NCBI GenBank assembly: GCA_003344405.1
Contig: NOWV01000119.1
Coordinates: forward strand, 169,510 to 233,509
Origin: Trichoplax sp. H2
Lineage: Eukaryota > Placozoa > Uniplacotomia > Trichoplacea
Direction of reading: 5' to 3'
Length of the DNA: 64,000 bases
Shown: positions 50,468 through 63,541 of the stretch, piece after piece
Layout: every line of letters begins with the position of its first letter
Numbering within the stretch: position 1 is the first letter of the stretch
Position numbers and translations under genes: made by a program
The notes under the pieces: generated by a model
Databases searched by the model: none
Seen by the model: the letters and a program-made list of their open reading frames with translations, nothing else
Told to the model about the DNA's origin: nothing

Positions 50468-51932
50468 ATGGAAAGAGATCCTACCTTAGACTTTGCATCG
50501 GATCAATTTGATGCCTTGAAAGCACTTTACACGAAAGATTTAAAGCCACCGTGTGATGATATACAACCTTATGACAATCTAGCTTCGTATTGGGCAGCCG
50601 TTCAAAGGCAAACAAATCGCAAGACTGATCGAGCGAGCGCCAGCAATCAGCCTCCTAAAACAGCCGCTGCTGCTGCTAAATCGGCTAGAAAAGGCATCAA
50701 GATCAACGACATTGCAACAAAGAGTGCACGTACTGTTAATAAAGAAAAGAAACTCAAAAATAAAGCCAAGCCAAATGTCCTTGAAAGAATGAAACGTATG
50801 TAGACACATTTATACAAGATGCAAATTCGATTAGTGACAATCTAGCTAGCTAGCATCGATATCGCAAAACGTCATTACTGCTCAATAATCAGAAGGATAG
50901 TCATAATTTTGGCTTACACGCGTCCAAATTGTGTGATTCATGTTTGCTATTCCTTGTAACCTGATAGCAATATTGCTTGTAATTCTTGCAATCGAAATTT
51001 CAACTCATTCTTAAAGTAATGCAAATATCTTGGAATTGATATCCTATGCAATTGCAAACATTGCACGGATACAGTCAGTACCTTACAATTGGATACACAT
51101 AGACGAGTGCTATTGTAATTTATTATACCATCAAGATTCGCTGCCCTTGCATTGCTTGCACTGCTGTAATACAATATCTTTTGTGATTCTTTACCATGCA
51201 TACAAAAAGTTTTATCAAGCGGACCTTTTAGCATACTGTATACAGCGTTAAATGAAAGGAAATCGGTACACATTTGGACTCGTAGCTATGATAAACTTCG
51301 AGGAATTTGCCGTGGTTTTGTTGCTGCTTTCGACAAGCACATGAATGTCGTAAGTCATCCTGCGTAGCATGATCGGTTGTATATTAACTCCAGTGTGTAG
51401 TACATATACATTCTTTCTATTACCAATATTACAGTCAAATTTAAAATTGGAATGCAATGAATATGATGCATTATCGTCTACACACAAGTATCGCACATAA
51501 TTCTAAATGATAACTAATGAACTAACATACACTTGCGATTCTACGTACAACACTCAGGTCCTAGTAGATGTAGACGAAGTTTACACGTTGCCACATTATT
51601 TCATGCGTTCTGCCGGTGGAAAAAATTCAAGTAAAGTATTAGCCGAAACTGCGAGTCATGACAGTACCGCTGCGGCTGTTTTACACCTACTCGCAAATGA
51701 TCCATCCAGTGAAAATTATTCAAACTTGAAGGGTATTCATGCCTGCTCGTTGAAATCTGCCCTCCAATATAAAGTCACTGGAACGGATCAATTTCGGCGT
51801 ATAAAGAACTTTGATATAACAGAAGATGTTATCAAAACTGATCAATCATTCATCATTGTCAGAAGATATTTACACCAGGTTTACCTAAGAGGTGAAAATA
51901 TCGTAATGGCATCTTTAGCTAATGCCGATTAA
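50468..51932 (+). CDS. LSM11: U7 snRNP Sm-like protein LSM11
   Basis: LSM11 replaces SmD2 in the U7 snRNP ring and recruits the factors that cleave the 3' ends of replication-dependent histone pre-mRNAs. Three exons, 50468-50795, 51210-51349 and 51558-51932, join in phase to 280 residues (human 360). The N-terminus DFASDQFDALKALY matches the conserved FLASH-binding region (VSSDSFDPLLALY in human), followed by a Lys/Ala-rich linker ending NVLERM. The Sm1 motif is split across exons 2 and 3: VHIWTRSYDKLRGICRGFV, then AAFDKHMNV and VDVDEVYTLP. The Sm2 motif at the C-terminus is LHQVYLRGENIVMASL. The spacer between Sm1 and Sm2 is long, as in other LSM11 proteins. It is divergent from PMP34-B. Confidence 0.93.
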
Positions 51933-53608
51933 GTAAATTACGATTTAAATAAGAGTATAATGTTATTGTTCTCGGTAAATTTTAAATTATTGTCAGTAAT
52001 TTATCAACGCTACTAATGTACAGTACTGTCGTACAAAATCTCAGAATCTCCAATGAGCAGCGGCTTGTTATGTAACTCAGTAGGATTCCTGTAATCCAAC
52101 AGGATAGTGTAATTACTGTAATTACTTACTGTATTTCAGTACTAGTAATGTGAAATGTCATTTATAGTGTTATACGCGTTGCTAAAATCTTTACTGATAT
52201 ACAGGTTGTCGCTAATCTTTCGAAATTAAATTAAAATTTTTATATTAGCACGAATCATTGTTACCTATTGACAATTTAACTTTTTCTTGTTGTTTGTATG
52301 TAAATATGGTCGGTCATTTTTCTATCAGTGGCAATCATTATAATTATTATTAAAAATGAAACAAAGACATTTTGCTTTGCAATTGTCATCCAATAATTTC
52401 AGCGTCTAGATTAAATAAAAATTCAGAGAAGCACGTATTTACACTTGTGTTTCCACGCGATGCACATCTCTTGCATAGCTTACGATAAAAACTTATAATT
52501 GGCTACTTCGTTGCAGAGCAGATTAACGAAACCTTGGTCCAGTGGATATAATGTCGATACCTAGCAAAAAAAGTAAGCCTAGGTAGATTTCAGACGTTAC
52601 CAAAAGTGCCATACGCGTAAAAGTAACATTTTGTTAAATCTTATACAAAACTGAGCGAAAAAGCCTAGGTGAATTCAGACAAAGCCAAAGTATAATAAAT
52701 TGATGTATAGTATTAACTACATTCAACTATGGACTGAAGCTAAGAGTGAAAGGAAATTTCATCAAGATGGCATTGTTTAGTCTACATTTATTGTGGTAAA
52801 GGGGTAAATAGTCAAACATAGCTCTCGAAATGAATATACGAGTAAAATTGCAGCGACATCATAATGTACTTGTTACTGCTATAAAATCCTGATAACCAAC
52901 GTTCTTCTTAAAATTTTGACATCTCATTCATTACATAACCAATATAATCTAGTAGCTTTCCCTCACACCCTTCGTTGCTTAAATTAAAATAGATAATACA
53001 ACGACATTGCTACAGTACCGCAAGAGTACTCTTAATAATAATCATAATTATAGGTGAATTTGACTTTTAAATCAGGGACTTTTAGAGAAGTCCCTGCTTA
53101 AATTCATTCCGCCACTGCACAGACCACATGCATGATAAAAGTAATTCATTACCATTCTTTTAAAGCATAGCACTTCCTAGTACTCTTGGCATGACTAACA
53201 TATGATCTGACAAGTTCACATTACTATCATCTACTTGTTAGTTTCGGCAGTTTCTACAGCACTGGCATATTTATGAGCAACGATTACTGCAACTACAGCT
53301 ATCTGTAGTCAATATAGCGATGTTCGATAGTTACAACACGGAAGCCAAAATTATCATAAGAAATCTCACTTTACCATTAATACTAAATCCATAGCTAAAT
53401 TCGATATCTAGCTAGACCCAACAATAAATGAAGAACTCTTCCAAATAAACGCTCGTTTCTTTTATTTTGCACATACAAATTCGGTAATTAAGATAAAATG
53501 CCGAAGACATCGGTGTGCAATAACAATGTTTACGGTCTTTATTACATTATTTGAGCCAATTTTATATGAATCAATAAGTACAATGTCCACATTTGGCTGT
53601 CCTTTCCA
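51933..53608. other. intergenic between convergent LSM11 and RPL18
   Basis: No gene recognised. A perfect short hairpin, AGGGACTT / AAGTCCCT with a 6-nt loop, lies at 53074-53095. AAGCCTAGGT words recur near 52576 and 52661. Confidence 0.4.
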
Positions 53609-55080
53609 CTAAGATCTATATCCACAGTTTCTGCGCCTACCGCGAGCTCTTTCAAATTTAGGCCCTTTGCTTCGTACATAGGGTCTAATAAAAATAATCA
53701 AAATGTTAGTAACAAGTTTATCTGCATTCAGAGCAAGTACACCATATTACAGGTCATGAGCTCGTCTTAAAGCCTTTTAATTCTTTTAGTAAAATACTAT
53801 TTACTGCATCTAGTTCTTTACACTTACTTAGCGTGACTGTGAGGTACACCAGGTGCAGGTCCGAAATGTTTCTGGGCTTCTCTGGCATGCCGAGGTCCTA
53901 TTGATAAGATCACAAGGGATTAATATCGACGTCCACAGATGCTACTTAGTAAAGTAGTATATACTCATATCGATTCATTACGATAATTGCATAGTATTTC
54001 AATACCTTGCAATAACACGGTATTTTGTCCTTTAGGCGCACGCAAAGCGAGTTGGTCAAAAGTTAAGATCTCTCCGCCAGCTTTGAGTATACGCTCACGA
54101 GCACCTTCCGTCACATGTAAAGCACATATCTAATCCAGAAATAATCCAATTTGGAACATAAAAAATCTCCATTAGTTAAAGTAGTCCTTATCTGAAATTC
54201 ATAATATCCAATGGAACGCCGATCCATTAAACTACCACTAACCTTCATTTTTGGTAAATTTAATACGCGAATATCATTGGTAACCGTTCCCACAACAACA
54301 GTGATCTTGTTACTATCATACGATTTCATTTTACGAAGCTAAATACAGGAATAGTCAGTTCACATGAGGAAAAGTCTCTAATATTACTTGATGCAGTATT
54401 GGTACGAAATATACGTCAAATCGACCAAAAGAAATAATATCATTTACAGAGTATATTACAACATACAATTCTGGCTATTGAAATAGGTGCACGATGTCTT
54501 CTACTCATGAACAGACGCTTAAGAACAACTTTGTTAAACGGAGATTCCGTACGTCGAGCCAAGAATCGGTACAACTATTCAATTAAGCATAGAAAAATTG
54601 AATACATTCATACAAGTTATACATTTCTATGATTACTTGCAGTGATAATTTGATGTACTAACACTAGAAGAAAATGGACGAAATCATTGGAAAACTTTAA
54701 CTACAACATGGAAATAGAAAACGACTGTATCTACTAAAGTACGACACACTCAACCGCTATCAAACTAATCGTTTGTCGCACTGTAACAGAATATATTATG
54801 AATAAATCCACTAGTGAAATATTGACATCCTTTAAATCCTAGACGGTGTAACGTCGATGGAATGCTTACCTTGACTAGCAATCGTATGTAAACGTTGTTG
54901 CTTTGTGGTTCTTTTCGAACCGTTTTCTTAAACTTGTTATGATCGAGATCGACACCCTATCGTGGTTTATAACAAGAACGTCAATAGTCTGACTAAATTG
55001 ATTCAGTACAAGTAGTATTTTAATAAGGATTGAAGGGATAAATTGTAGATACTATTTAACGATCACGCTGTACTCACCAT
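53609..55080 (-). CDS. RPL18: 60S ribosomal protein L18 (eL18)
   Basis: A structural protein of the cytosolic large ribosomal subunit. Seven coding exons on the minus strand: 55080-55078 (the ATG alone), 54956-54870, 54574-54467, 54338-54243, 54129-54006, 53897-53828 and 53684-53609. They total 187 residues (human 188). Matching blocks: [100 protein letters not shown] and KFERARGRR. Coding exon 1 is only the start codon, followed directly by donor GTGAGT, a common layout for ribosomal protein genes. A GTAC-rich stretch lies just upstream. Confidence 0.96.
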
Positions 55081-55189
55081 CTTTTTCGACCTGCTAAGCT
55101 AGAAGAAAGCCACTTTCCCAGAAACCACTGCTTTATGGCATCGCATTTTTGGGCAGGCGCAGTACTGACCATAGCCGGACCACCTCCAT

Positions 55190-55425
55190 GGCTGCTACAG
55201 TACAATATACTGTACACAGCCCTATTAGGTACATACTGTACTGTACTCCATGCATAAGAGATCCTGTACTACAGTACTGTATACTGTACTGTACAGTCCT
55301 TGCGGTACACTGGTACTGTACTGTACAGTCCATGTCATGCAGTTCCAGTTAGACCTGACTTCCAGTACGCTCGTGAGCACAGTACGGTACATACAGTACT
55401 GTGCTTCAGCGTAAATATGAGCATG
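55190..55425. repeat. GTAC/TGTACAGTAC cluster upstream of RPL18
   Basis: TACAGTACAATATACTGTAC, CATACTGTACTGTACTCC and similar words are spread over about 230 bp, starting about 110 bp upstream of the RPL18 start codon. It is less dense than the other three main clusters. Confidence 0.65.
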
Positions 55426-55570
55426 TGCAGTATGTCCACTTTTCTATCTACGGTACAGTATTACGTTCATTGATGACATTTTGGGTAAAATTACATTTCT
55501 AAATCTTAGAATTATACTACAAGTGTAAGGGTCTCTAGGGTACACTGTGCAGTATAGAAACATAAATAAG

Positions 55571-55962
55571 TAACGGAAACTCATTTTCTAGGGATATCAA
55601 TATTGTAACAGTATGAATTAATTAATTGATTAACGTATATTCGTATACAATTAATTTTTATTTATTTCCCTTGATGCACACTATAACCCAAGATTAAATA
55701 CCATTTAAACATCTTATGTTTAATTTGGTATACAGTATGATTATATCCGTTGTGCTTCCTTTACTTAACGGAAACTCATTTTCTAGGGATACCAATATTG
55801 TAACAGTATGAATTAACTAATTGATTAATGTATATTCGTATATAATTTTTATTTATTTCCCTTGATGCACGCTTTAACCCAAGATTAAATACCATTTAAA
55901 CATCTTATGTTTAACTTGGTATACAGTAGGATTGTATCCGTTGTGCTTTCTTTACATTAACA
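55571..55962. repeat. 196-bp tandem duplication
   Basis: Two near-identical copies begin at 55571 and 55767 with TAACGGAAACTCATTTTCTA and share AATATTGTAACAGTATGAAT, CCCTTGATGCAC and ACATCTTATGTTTAA. The first copy contains a few extra bases (AATTA). It lies between RPL18 and the 3' end of ASPSCR1. Confidence 0.85.
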
Positions 55963-56996
55963 TAAACTAGCATCAAGATTACAATAAGTTATATGCTTAA
56001 TCTATTTGCAGAATCCTTTTAGTTGGGAAATAAATCCAACGATCGACAACAATATCCAAACATCGAAACCATTTAATGACAGAAGTTCATTGTTATACCG
56101 GTGGTAATTCTGCTAAGGCATATGTATCGTCTAGCAAATCTGCCCGATAAATGATACAATTAGCTACAGTATTTCCAACTTACGAATTGGATAATGAAAT
56201 TGGTAAAGTAATCCTATAATCCTATACATAAAATAAATTTACCATTAAGATACAAACGTTTGATTCAATGCTAGAACATTGTCTTAGATGCTCATACATT
56301 GAGTCTACAAACGCCGTACATTTTTTCCATAAGCGATACATGAATGCACGCATATATAACAGAGACTACCAAGTACATACTGTGTCAGGAATCATCTTCG
56401 ATATATCGTATTCAACTACTTTTTAAACAGTACATATTACAATGCTTTAAACCATAAAGCACATTACACTAAGTGAAATACTAGTCATAATAAGCTATAT
56501 GCTAGAAATTTTATTTCCAAATTCTGTACATCAAAGTTAGAGGTACGGTTATAAAATAGAAACATTTACAAATTCTTACTGCCTCAAATACAGAGAATAT
56601 TACAGGCTATAGTACACCTGAAAAATAATATACTTGCAGCTGTATTTTCGCTTATTCCACAAAGTTAAAAGCTTTACAAAATTGCAATTAGCACACTAGC
56701 AAGCAAATAATTCAGAATAAGCAATTCACACGCAGTATAATTACAGAATTTATTATTGCATTGCATTGATAATTAAATGGATAAAAAAGATCAAGTGAGT
56801 AAAGGCTAAAATTTCCTTCCAAAACGGTTCACTGGCTGTACTCCATGGAATGTATTATTTATTTCCTATCATAAAAAAATTCTGTATCACACATGCTGCT
56901 CTAAATTTAAATTTCTACTAATAAAAGTGAAAGATATAAATGATTACAGTACAAAGTTACGGTCATGATCCAAACATAGAAATTCTACAACGTAAT

Positions 56997-59900
56997 TTAA
57001 TAACTGTTTTTACCAATTTGGAACCATCTTGGAACCTTTCTATCTTTGTTATCTTTATTTCGTGTTTGTTGTTGTTTTTCGTTAGTTTCTACTCCTTTCT
57101 TGATATTATCTGCTCTAGATTTTTCACTAATTTTACTAGATGCTGCATCTAATCCACTATCACTTGCTTGAGTTTTTCTGCTTTAGTAATAGGAATAAAA
57201 TAAATAACGATATTTCAGAGCAAGTCCAAAAGGAATACAAAAAAGGAAGAAAACAGAATAGTTAATGTTGTAGACAATATATAACAGCATCATCCAACTA
57301 TATGAATAACCTAATGTCCACATCTCTTAACAGACCAGGAGAGTTTGGATTTACGCGCATATCAAGGTACTGCGGGGCTAAATAACTATCTACAATTTAA
57401 TGAGTCAAATATTTAGGCAACACAGAATTTAAAGTTTAAAGCATAGCTCATTTACCTAGCTTCGTATCACATCCAACATGAATGATAGCCTTAGGAACCA
57501 GCCCAGCCTAAATATTTTTGGTTACTATAACATTTCATTGCATTGGGCGCTGATAATCGAAAGTGATATAGCTTTACCTGATATAATCTCATATCCTTTT
57601 TATTTAAAATCCTTTTTGGTGGTGCAGTATCTAAATTTATGATAAAAGTATATTTAATTCCCAGATACTATAAAATCCAATGACAATACAGAAGCGTTGT
57701 AACACCTGTATGATTGCCCTCACAGTTGCCTTACTTCATTTAAGCAAATATTAATTTGGTATAACAACGAACTTACATAAATAGAACGGCATGTTTACAT
57801 CATTCAGTGTTGATTTTACAAATTTTTCAACTTCAGTTACTAGATCCGATAAAGTATCAAGCGAATGAGTACGCAACACATATTCCACTTGAAATATTTA
57901 AATATAACACATTCATTAAAGGTTAAAATGTATAAAACTGGTTATAATTATCTTAGCATATTGTCAAGTATACTATATAGTCTTGTATAACGTTCATGTA
58001 TAGTTTCTCAGACTATCTTTCCTGATCCACTAATGCAATAATTAAACTTACATTTTGCAGAAACTTTAAAAAACGCCTGTATCACAAACTTATCTGGAAA
58101 GTAGAAACGAATTGCTGCCTGAAATCATATAAATATCTGTCATGACGAAAGTGTTTGAAGTCAAAGTGTCATTACGAATCGAAATAGTACAGTTGAAATA
58201 TCTTCAAAATTTATTATGCTATTAACTGGTATTCACGTATACCTTATCGTAAATTTGAGCACTTTCCAAAGCTCTTTTATCTCGTAAATCCTTAGTCATA
58301 AGAATCTGCTGATCTTTGTTCGAGTAATGAGATCTGAGGTAATATTTGAGTGTACCAAGATTGCATAACTTAGTTAAAACTTAATTTACATTTATAAAAT
58401 ATATCAGGCTTTGTCCCATATTTACATACAAGTCACGTTACAAGTAAAGAGTATTCTTAAATTTTAAATATCCACATACTTGGTATAATGTAATCCTTGA
58501 AGCATTTGTTTAATGTCATCAACGGAAACATCATAGAAATCGTCAGAATATACCTCTGAATTCATAAGTTAATTATGTGTTGGTAAATTAATAAGCCAAT
58601 CTACTGTATGTTCGGTTGCAGTACAATGTCAAAATCTTACAGAGCTATGATAATAACACGTTCGTAACCTCTTAACCAAATATTTACTATAATTTTTTGA
58701 TATCAGCAAAATATCTACACTAACCAGAATCGATTTCAAAACCTTCAATGTCATCTAGGTGGTAAACCACTGGACAAAGGTCTACGTCCTAGAGTTCGAA
58801 AAATAAGATCATACTCATAAAAAAGTTGCTCTTTCCAACAGATTTACCTTCACTCCTAATACAACGACGAAACTTACTTTGTTCATGTCTCCAGAGTTGC
58901 CATCTTTTCCAAGTATGTTATCATCATCGATCTTTCGGCGTTTTACGTCTTCATCTGTGAGAATAAGGTATCAATGTCTAAAATTAATAACGTAAATGAC
59001 TTCCACATTGAAACGCAATATTAAATTAATCAGCTATCACTATTGCTGTAATTATATCAAGTGGCATAGATCTAGAAATATAGAATCTCATACCAGGCTC
59101 GCCTTCGGTCACCCATTTCTTCTAAATAGGTTATAAAATAATAAAAATGCCATTTAAAAATCCTGAAAGAGATTAATAATCGGCTGTGCAATAGTCTGAG
59201 TAAAAAACTGTTAATTCATCTATTTATGTAATGACTGTAGTCAAACATAGAAAGATTCTACTATTGCAAATTTATAAGCCGCTAGATCGAAACTCTACAT
59301 GCTAGCATTACATACAGATAGATATCTAAACAAATGATTTATTGCTGTAAAACCAAGTTTCAACTACAAGACTATACTTTGATAGGATTATCATTTACAG
59401 GCTCCCCAATGTCTGATTGAGAGTTCTCTTTTGATTCGATCGGAGCTGGCACAGTTTCCATCGGTAATGGAATGTCGGGTGCATGAGAAGCGCCTGAATT
59501 AGTATCGCTGTCAACTACATTAGAAGTGAATTCTTGAGGAGTTATTTCCGAAAGTTGATGATCATCGGCCGGATGAGACAGCGTTATTCTTGAACCTTGG
59601 TAGTACAATTAAGATTTCGCTTAGTTCAATTAGTTTAAAATAATTACAAATGCTAATTTAAATTTTACTACCTGAAACTTCAATATTTGCAGCTGGCAGA
59701 TTTGAAGGAACTTTCGTGAATCTCTCTTCTACATTGATCTGACTTGTTTCTATGGTTGTTCTCTCCTCCTCTGCACTTGGTTCAGATGGCACAGAGACGG
59801 TATTAGTCATATTAAAGGTCCTTTCCACTTCAGAATCAAGCTCACGGTTATCTTCGTCCTGACCATCTCGATAATGTAATCTAAAGTAAGATGAAGAAAT

Positions 59901-61668
59901 TTGCTTTAAAATCGTTCATGAAGGTCAAAATAAGTAGTTTCATCCGGCAATACCTGATAATCGCTCTTCCGCTATCCAAGCCCAACGATCTCAAAAATGT
60001 TCGTTGTAAGGCATTTCGACCAGAGATCTAAAGATAAATGTACAGCGAAATGATTACCAAATTGAAAACAAAATCTGTACTAGAAACAATTAGAATCTGA
60101 GTTCACCTCTTGGTGCATGTAAACACACGAGATAACTTTGTTTGCTTCTGTTGTAAGTAGTGAGGGCAAATTCTTTCTAAAAAATAGGTCATAGTCAATC
60201 AATTACTTTTAAGACTTGAATTTCTGTAAAAAATCAGTAAGATTTGAAGCTATTTGTAGTAATACTTTAGCAGCAATATGCAGTGAGCAAGAATACCTGG
60301 AATACTGATTCTCCCAGTACTGTATAATATCCCACAATGATGTTGAAGCTGGAAAGGAATGTTGTAGCCTCGATCCATCACCAACTTGCAAGGCAACCGT
60401 AATTTCGTTATCTAAGAGTATGTTAGCATGTTAGTCAATAGCTATGATTAACCGAGCCAATTGGTATGCATGCATATATTGTGCCATTCAAAGGTTAGTA
60501 GCAGTGGTATCATCTAGATAAGAGAACTTGTCACCATTTCGTACTACTACCGAAGCAGGTCATCATTTAATATTTTGATTCATGCTTGTTGTTTTCCATT
60601 GAATGGTATAGAATTATTTAACTTTTGTTGTTCTATTTTAACACATGGAATTAACATACAGGTAGCAATGTACTGTAGTACTGTACTATAGAATGCATTG
60701 AAAGTGGTACCAGTATTGACTTATTTACCAGTTTTAGGCTTATCCAGCTTAATTAATTCAAGTGAGACATTATTAGGTAGATTAGCGTGTAGAAAAGTAA
60801 TGGATTCTTGCAAGAGTTTCCTTTGATATCTGTCCAATAGGTAAGAAAGTCATGATCATCGTCAACATTTTTAGCACAAAAAATACAGAAAAAGGACAAT
60901 GACTGATAAAATTCCATTGAGGGGAATAATTACTATATACGCAATCTAAGTATGTTTGTAGAAAAAGATTTGGATACACTAACAATCTGGCGTTTATTGC
61001 GAGAGGAGGTATTCTACTAGCGCGCAACATCTCTTCCATTTAGCAATCACTATTCTACTATTTAACAGCTCAGTGCACACAGATAGAAAGTTATTTATTC
61101 AGAACAACAAGTTACCTTAGTGAGTAGAATGACGAATTTAGCTTTTCTTTAAGGCAAATGTTGTCGACAATCTGTTACCCATAAATACAAAATCAATGAT
61201 GAGAATGGATAGACAAGGGTCCATTTTAATGTGGTTGTCAACATGCGTAAGCATGATTAACGTTAGAGAATGATATCATTATCTATTGTCAAGTTAATGG
61301 AAACATGCTAATCACGGCTAGATAGCAGTAAACTCCTGTTTTCCCTTTTCGATTCTGTGTTGAAAAATAAACAACATGCACACTTTGAAACTTCATTAAC
61401 GTGGCTATCCATTCGTCAAGTCGATTTAATCCAATTTGCTCACAATATTAATTACTTCGATGTCAACCATGTCCAATCAATACAACGTCGACATTGACGA
61501 AACACTTAATGATATAATTGTTTTAGGATAAGAAAGTTTCATTGTGATATTCAGTCTATTTGTTTATTTCAAAGAGTGTCTTACTTCAGCAATAGTGGTA
61601 TTAGTCTTGACTTTGATGGATTTTCTTCTTGCATTAGGCAATAAGATCACGACTGATTTAGTAGCCAT
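56997..61668 (-). CDS. ASPSCR1: tether containing UBX domain for GLUT4 (TUG/ASPSCR1/UBXN9)
   Basis: A UBX-domain cofactor of p97/VCP. In vertebrates TUG retains GLUT4 vesicles and disassembles p97 hexamers. Nineteen exons run from ATG 61668 to the stop at 56997: starts 61668, 61171, 60829, 60411, 60176, 60027, 59880, 59595, 59121, 58954, 58788, 58555, 58333, 58118, 57887, 57630, 57507, 57389 and 57177. All junction phases agree, giving 601 residues (human 553). The N-terminal ubiquitin-like domain includes VVILLPNARRKSIKV and ANLPNNVSLELIKL. The second region reads VALQVGDGSRLQHSF and RTFLRSLGLDSGRAIIR. A long acidic Ser/Glu/Pro linker occupies exons 7-8. The UBX-like domain includes IRFYFPDKFVIQAFFKV, MPFYLY, TAPPKRIL and AGLVPKAIIHVGCD, followed by YLAPQYL. 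The C-terminus KVPRWFQ matches the vertebrate KVPKWL. Confidence 0.95.
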
Positions 61669-61844
61669 GTTATTCTTTCTTGCCAAATGAATCGATTGAA
61701 TGAAATACTTTGGGTAGACTAGGGTAATCCATTGACTCTAAGGCTTACGCTACACTCTACAAGTGGTGTATCAAACAGTACCCCATAGTATATCGCAATG
61801 CTAGAGATTGGCCTGTCATCATTGACTCAGCGGTCTACAGTACA

Positions 61845-61905
61845 GTTCGAGCACCATACAGTACAGTGTTGACAGTACATTATACTGTAGATGCAGTACA
61901 ATGTA
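61845..61905. repeat. short GTAC-rich stretch upstream of ASPSCR1
   Basis: Several CAGTACA and TACTGTA words, for example ACCATACAGTACAGTGTTGA and TACATTATACTGTAGATGC, lie about 180-240 bp upstream of the ASPSCR1 start codon and run directly into the minisatellite. Confidence 0.5.
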
Positions 61906-61924
61906 TTGTACTCTCCAGTCATCT

Positions 61925-63100
61925 TCTTCATCAGCACCATGGAGATACGGAATAATGAAAGCAAAATGGAGTTTTCTTCCATTTTGTCATTCATTATTTT
62001 TGTGTTCTTCGTTAGTACCATAGCAAAGCAAAATGTTGTTTCATTTTGTCATTCATTCTTACTGTGTTCTTCGTCAGCACCGTAGCAAAGCAAAATGTTG
62101 TTTCATTTTGTCGTTTATTCTTACTGTGTTCTTCGTCAGCACCGTAGCAAAGCAAGATACAGTTTCATTTTGTCATTCATTTTTACTGTGTTCTTCGTCA
62201 GCACCATAGCAAAGCAAAATGTTGTTTCATTTTGTCGTTCATTCTTACTGTGTTCTTCATCAGCACCATAGCAAAGCAAAATGTTGTTTCATTTTGTCGT
62301 TCATTCTTACTGTGTTCTTCATCAGCACCGTAGCTAAGCAAAATGTTGTTTCATTTTGTCGTTTATTCTTACTGTGTTCTTCGTCAGCACCGTAGCAAAG
62401 CAAGATACAGTTTCATTTTGTCATTCATTTTTACTGTGTTCTTCATCAGCACCATAGCAAAGCAAAATTTAGTTTCATTCTTACTGTGTTCTTCATCGCC
62501 ACCATAGAGATATAGGATAATGAAAGCAAAATGTACTTTCTTCCATTTTGTCATTCATTCTTACCGTGTCCTTCATCAGTACCATCGAAAAGCAAAATGT
62601 ACTTTCTTCCATTTTGTCATTCATTCTTACTGGGTTCTTCATCAGTACCATAGAAATACTGGATAATGAAAGCAAAATATATTTTCTTCCACTTTGTCAT
62701 TTATTCTTGCTGTGTTCTTCATCAGCACTGTAGAAAAGCAAAATATAGTTTCATTTTGTCATTCATTCTTACTGTATTCTTCGTCAGCACCATAAAAAAG
62801 CAAAATGCAGTTTCATTTTGTCATTCATTCTTACTGTGTTCTTCATCAGCACCATAGCAAAGCAAATCGTAGTTTCATTCTTACTGTGTTCTTCATCGTC
62901 ACCTTAGAGATACTGGATAATGAAAGCAAATGTAGTTTCTTCCATTTTGTCATTCATTCTTACTGTGTTCTCCATCAGCGCCATAGAGATACTGGATAAT
63001 GAAAGCAAAATGCACTTTCTTTGAATTTGTGATTCATTCTTACTGTATTCTTCATCAGCACCACTACATTTCTTTCATTTTGTGATTCATTCTTACTGCA
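61925..63100 (+). repeat. 62-bp minisatellite, about 18 units
   Basis: Tandem copies of a unit beginning TTTCATTTTGTCATTCATTC, continuing TTACTGTGTTCTTCATCAGC and ACCATAGCAAAGCAAAATG. Unit starts at 62039, 62101, 62163 and 62225 give an exact 62-bp period; flanking units vary by deletion or an AGATACTGGATAATGAAAGC variant segment. A period of 62 is not a multiple of three, so the many 60-64-codon open frames in it are artefacts. Confidence 0.9.
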
Positions 63101-63129
63101 CACTGTACAGTAAAAGGTCCATCAAAATG

Positions 63130-63327
63130 CTATGTCTCACTCCGAAATCCGATTAAAAAATATTTCTTCTCTAAAAACTGATCCGACTCGGAACGACAAA
63201 TCTGACGAATTGGCATTTCATAGCACATCTTGCTGTGCTGGAGCTGTGCTAAAACTGCTAATTTATTATTTCGATCTTTCCTTCTCAATTTCATGTTAGG
63301 CAGACGCGCCAATGGTTCACTACGTCA
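63130..63327 (-). other. possible coding exon, Lys/Arg-rich protein
   Basis: On the minus strand, after a possible acceptor (CGTAG), an open stretch of 65 codons runs to a stop at 63130. It reads SEPLARLPNMKLRRKDRNNK then LAVLAQLQHSKMCYEMPIRQ, with charged and helical composition unlike random AT-rich frames. No family was recognised. It could be the last exon of a gene lying beyond the gap at 63.7 kb. Confidence 0.3.
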
Positions 63328-63541
63328 ATTGAGCTAAAATGCCGATAATACAGTAGAATAGTATACACATTGATCATAGAATTATCTGTAGGATAAAAAG
63401 TAGAGATGGAACGATTATATCAGCACAGAATTTCATATTTAAAGAGTAATCCTACTTAATATTAGGTTACAAGGTAGTTTTACTCGATCAACCAAGGTAC
63501 AGTAGAGTATACTCAGTTTATATGATCTCCTTGTGTCACAA

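Noticed and set aside
61891-62999. Series of 60-64-codon open frames on both strands
   Set aside because: They are frames through a 62-bp minisatellite and shift with every unit; no start context or splice structure.
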